Program-made: the position numbers and the translations under genes | Shown: piece after piece, positions 61,503 to 64,000 of the stretch | Position numbering within the stretch: position 1 is the stretch's first letter | Layout of the letters: every line of letters begins with the position of its first letter | Notes under the pieces: generated by a model | The model's input: the letters and a program-made list of their open reading frames with translations, nothing else | Database searches by the model: none | What the model was told of the DNA's origin: nothing | Origin: Chromohalobacter beijerinckii | Lineage (GTDB): Bacteria > Pseudomonadota > Gammaproteobacteria > Pseudomonadales > Halomonadaceae | DNA length: 64,000 bases | Assembly: GCF_023061185.1 (NCBI RefSeq) | Contig: NZ_JAKGAK010000018.1 | Location: 1-64,000, forward strand | Reading direction: 5' to 3'

Positions 61503-62345
61503 ATGTATCCCGATCCCGCATTGACGCATCGCGTCGAGGTCTTCACCGGTCATGCGCTGGCCCCATTGCCCTTGGCTTGGGATGACAGCGCCAATTGGTT
61601 GTGGCGAACGCGTGATGAGGCACCGCGGTTGCTCAAGCTGGCACGAACGCACTCGGCCCAGGACCCATTCTGGCAGGGGATGGATCGGCTCTTCGGCTTC
61701 GACCGTTGGCGCTGTCCCGAGGCGCTGACGCGCTTGGCCGGCGCCTTACCGACACATTTGCCACTTCCACCATTACCTTTGACGTATTTGGGCGCGCTGC
61801 ATCAGACGCCGCTCTGGAGCCTGCCGTGGAGCGATGGGGCGCCGGCCCGGATGGGAGAGGTATTTGCTGAACTTTTGGGAAGTCAGTTGGGGCATCTGCA
61901 TCGCGAAACGGTGTCGGGCTGGGGGCACCCTCTGGAAACAGTTTGGACGCTATCGCAGTGGCCGCGACGGGCGCGCGACTTTTTGAGACACCACCCACGT
62001 TGCGCCGATTGGGGGGCACTGCCCGATTTTCCTGTGCCCTCACGCGCGGTGTGGTGCCTGCCCGATTTGCGTGCCGATCAGTTCCTGAGCGGTGCCACCG
62101 GCTGGCTATGGAGTGACTGGGAAGCACTGGTATGGGCGCCGCTCGAGTTCGATCTATGCGTGGCTGAACTGCTCATGACGGAAGGCGCCGAGCGAGATGC
62201 TTTTGTCACCGCCTACCGGCGACAGTCACCGAATGTTGCGCTTGGCGAATATCGTCAGGGTATGCGCGCTCTTATCTGGGCCATGCGATTACAGGGCGAT
62301 ATCGACTGGCATATCTTGGAATCGCATCCTGCCTGGTTGATGTAG
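61503..62345 (+). CDS. Unknown protein with aminoglycoside-phosphotransferase-like C-lobe
   Basis: The protein has 280 residues, starting at an ATG with AGGAG five bases upstream. No family is recognised with confidence. The C-terminal third has C-L-P-D-L-R-A-D-Q-F-L followed by W-L-W-S-D-W-E-A-L-V-W-A-P-L-E-F-D-L, which mirrors the catalytic loop (H-G-D-x-x-x-x-N) and the I-D-W-E motif of APH/choline-kinase folds. His and Asn of the loop are replaced (Leu, Gln) while both Asp remain. The N-terminal part is rich in Trp, Leu and Pro. It is divergent from the thiamine operon; a link to small-molecule phosphorylation is only a guess. Confidence 0.5.
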   Translation: MYPDPALTHRVEVFTGHALAPLPLAWDDSANWLWRTRDEAPRLLKLARTHSAQDPFWQGMDRLFGFDRWRCPEALTRLAGALPTHLPLPPLPLTYLGALHQTPLWSLPWSDGAPARMGEVFAELLGSQLGHLHRETVSGWGHPLETVWTLSQWPRRARDFLRHHPRCADWGALPDFPVPSRAVWCLPDLRADQFLSGATGWLWSDWEALVWAPLEFDLCVAELLMTEGAERDAFVTAYRRQSPNVALGEYRQGMRALIWAMRLQGDIDWHILESHPAWLM

Positions 62346-62411
62346 ATAACAGCATGGCGTGTCGGGACATGGCATACTAGGCCCTTGAATTTAGGGAGAT
62401 AGTCGTTAGTC

Positions 62412-64000
62412 GTGGATACCATCAACAGCCTTTTTTTGTTTTCGGGATTTCTAATTGCGCTCAGTATCGTCGCGAGCCGCGTCTCGTCGCGCATCGGTGT
62501 GCCGCTGTTGGTGCTGTTCCTGGGGTTGGGCATGATGGCTGGCGAGGAAGGCGTGCTGGGCATCGAGTTCGACGACTATTCGCTGGCTTATTTGATTGGG
62601 CACCTGGCGCTGGCGATGATCCTCCTCGATGGCGGCTTGCGTACGCGCCTCAAGACGTTTCGCGTGGGTCTCAAGCCGGCGCTGTGCCTAGCGACATTAG
62701 GGGTCTTCGTGACCAGCGGGCTCGTTGGCCTTTTGGCGACTTGGATATTCAACCTTTCCTTAGTGGAAGGCCTGCTGGTGGGGGCAATTGTTGGTTCAAC
62801 GGACGCTGCAGCGGTCTTTTCGATGCTCAGCGGTCAGGGGGTAACGCTCAACGAGCGGGTAGGCGCGACGCTGGAGATCGAGTCGGGCACCAACGACCCG
62901 ATGGCGATCTTCTTGACCATCACCCTGGCCGAAGTGCTGGTAAACGGTGCCAGCGGTGTCGGGCACACGCTGATGACGTTCGCCTCGCAGTTCGGGTTGG
63001 GCTTATTGTTCGGGGTTGGGGGTGGCTGGTTCGCTGCCAAACTGCTGCGCTGGCTCGATCTGGCGTCGGGGCTCTATTCGCTACTGGCGCTGGCATCGGG
63101 GTTTTTCATCTTCGGCTTGACCAGCGCGGCTGGCGGTAGCGGTTTCCTGGCGATTTATCTAGCGGGCTTGATGATCGGAAACCAGCCCGGGCGGCACCTC
63201 ACGCATATTCTACCGGTCCACGATGGCTTGGCGTGGCTGAGTCAGATCGGGCTTTTCCTGGTGCTGGGTTTGTTGGTGACACCCAGCGAAATGATCGATT
63301 ACGCCATACCGGGCGCTGTCTTGGCGCTGGGTCTGATTTTCGTGGCGCGTCCGTTGGCCGTATTGGTTTCGCTCAAGCCGTTCTTCAATTTTCGCTGGCG
63401 GGAGCTCGGCTTCATTTCTTGGGTGGGCTTGCGTGGGGCGGTGCCCATCGTCCTTGCCATATTCCCGGTGATTGCGGGGGTCGAGAATGCGACGCTGTAT
63501 TTCAACGTCGCCTTCTTCGTGGTGCTGATGTCGTTGTTGATGCAGGGCGCCTCACTGGCACGGGTGGCGCGTTGGATGCGGGTCGAAGTGCCGGCCGGCA
63601 CAACGCCCAATCGCCGCGGCCCGCTGGGGGTGTTGCCGGAGAACGATTATGAAATGTTCGTTTACAAGGTCGAGAACGAAGCGCTCGAGGACGTGCCCAT
63701 TCGCCTGCTGCGCTTCCCGTCAGGGGCCTTGATTTCCGGCCTTTTTCGCAAGCACACCATGCTGCATGCCAAAGGAAGTACGCGGCTGAAACTTGGCGAT
63801 GTCATTTGTGTCATCGGTCGCAGCGAAGATCTGGCGGCGCTCAATCGCTTGTTCAATGGGGATGCCACACTCAAGCGTGAGCGCGCCTTCTTCGGCACCT
63901 TCACGTTGGATGGAGAAGCCGTCATGAGTGATGTGGCGGACGCCTATGGACTGACTTTAAGCGCCGGAGAACAAAACATGACCCTGGGTGAGTTCGTGTC
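62412..64000 (+). CDS. nhaP2: Potassium/proton antiporter NhaP2 (CvrA), cut by window end
   Basis: At least 529 residues; the stop is outside the window. About twelve helices (V-P-L-L-V-L-F-L-G-L-G-M-M-A-G-E-E-G, G-S-T-D-A-A-A-V-F-S, E-S-G-T-N-D-P-M-A-I-F-L) form the Na+/H+-exchanger fold with the N-D-P motif. A TrkA-C domain (A-L-I-S-G-L-F-R ... G-D-V-I-C-V-I-G-R) and the start of a CorC/HlyC-like domain follow. The GTG at 62412 is the first possible start, as a TAG precedes it; AGGGAG is 13 bases upstream, rather far. The family expels K+ for H+, useful for a halophile. Confidence 0.92.
   Translation, partial: MDTINSLFLFSGFLIALSIVASRVSSRIGVPLLVLFLGLGMMAGEEGVLGIEFDDYSLAYLIGHLALAMILLDGGLRTRLKTFRVGLKPALCLATLGVFVTSGLVGLLATWIFNLSLVEGLLVGAIVGSTDAAAVFSMLSGQGVTLNERVGATLEIESGTNDPMAIFLTITLAEVLVNGASGVGHTLMTFASQFGLGLLFGVGGGWFAAKLLRWLDLASGLYSLLALASGFFIFGLTSAAGGSGFLAIYLAGLMIGNQPGRHLTHILPVHDGLAWLSQIGLFLVLGLLVTPSEMIDYAIPGAVLALGLIFVARPLAVLVSLKPFFNFRWRELGFISWVGLRGAVPIVLAIFPVIAGVENATLYFNVAFFVVLMSLLMQGASLARVARWMRVEVPAGTTPNRRGPLGVLPENDYEMFVYKVENEALEDVPIRLLRFPSGALISGLFRKHTMLHAKGSTRLKLGDVICVIGRSEDLAALNRLFNGDATLKRERAFFGTFTLDGEAVMSDVADAYGLTLSAGEQNMTLGEFV

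Noticed and set aside
1-64000. tRNA, rRNA or CRISPR arrays
   Set aside because: I saw no regularly spaced direct repeats and no tRNA-like cloverleaf. Small RNAs without a sequence signature would escape this reading.

Overview
The window looks like a chromosome segment of a moderately halophilic gammaproteobacterium of the Halomonadaceae (Chromohalobacter/Halomonas type). The evidence is high-GC coding DNA, acidic proteins, an almost complete flagellar locus, the gloB-yafS-rnhA-dnaQ gene order and RarD/YejABEF/ThiXYZ housekeeping genes. The genus is an inference from protein character, not from a search.

Left edge (1-4.2 kb): the tail of an IS3-family transposase with a duplicated IS end, then a visibly AT-rich three-gene cassette on the minus strand. 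It encodes an FkbM-like protein, a TPR-LicD-like protein and a nucleotidyltransferase-HAD fusion. It lies directly downstream of the flagellin gene, so I read it as a candidate flagellin or surface-modification cassette.

4.2-13.2 kb: flagellin fliC with a textbook sigma-28 promoter, a DUF2835 gene, an Rpn-family nuclease gene, and an IS200/IS605-type element (tnpA + tnpB). The element sits between an orphan sigma-28 promoter and a three-gene envelope operon: a COG3014+LpoB-like lipoprotein that has lost its signal peptide, an exported protein of unknown function, and a CsgG/FlgT-like protein. A terminator closes that operon.

13.3-15.4 kb: orphan HigA-like regulator, adenosine/adenine deaminase, a REP-like inverted pair, and a possible small membrane ORF.

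15.4-40 kb: flagellar genes. flgN-flgM and flgA run leftward. flgBCDEFGHIJ and flgKL run rightward. fliRQPONMLKJIHGF runs leftward and fliE diverges from it. Together they encode the export gate, C-ring, MS-ring, rod, hook, rings, hook-filament junction, export chaperone and anti-sigma factor. Sigma-28 promoters precede fliC, flgM and flgK. fliF is split by a one-base frameshift in a run of seven G, which as written would block basal-body assembly.

40-64 kb: housekeeping genes. These are an FAD oxidoreductase, rarD, a Nit2-like amidase, rsuA, the yejABEF peptide transporter, mltD, gloB-yafS-rnhA-dnaQ-nudC, an SCP2-domain protein, sohB, an ArsR regulator, yhhQ behind a probable preQ1-I riboswitch, ybfF, thiXYZ behind a TPP riboswitch, an APH-like protein and a K+/H+ antiporter cut by the window end.
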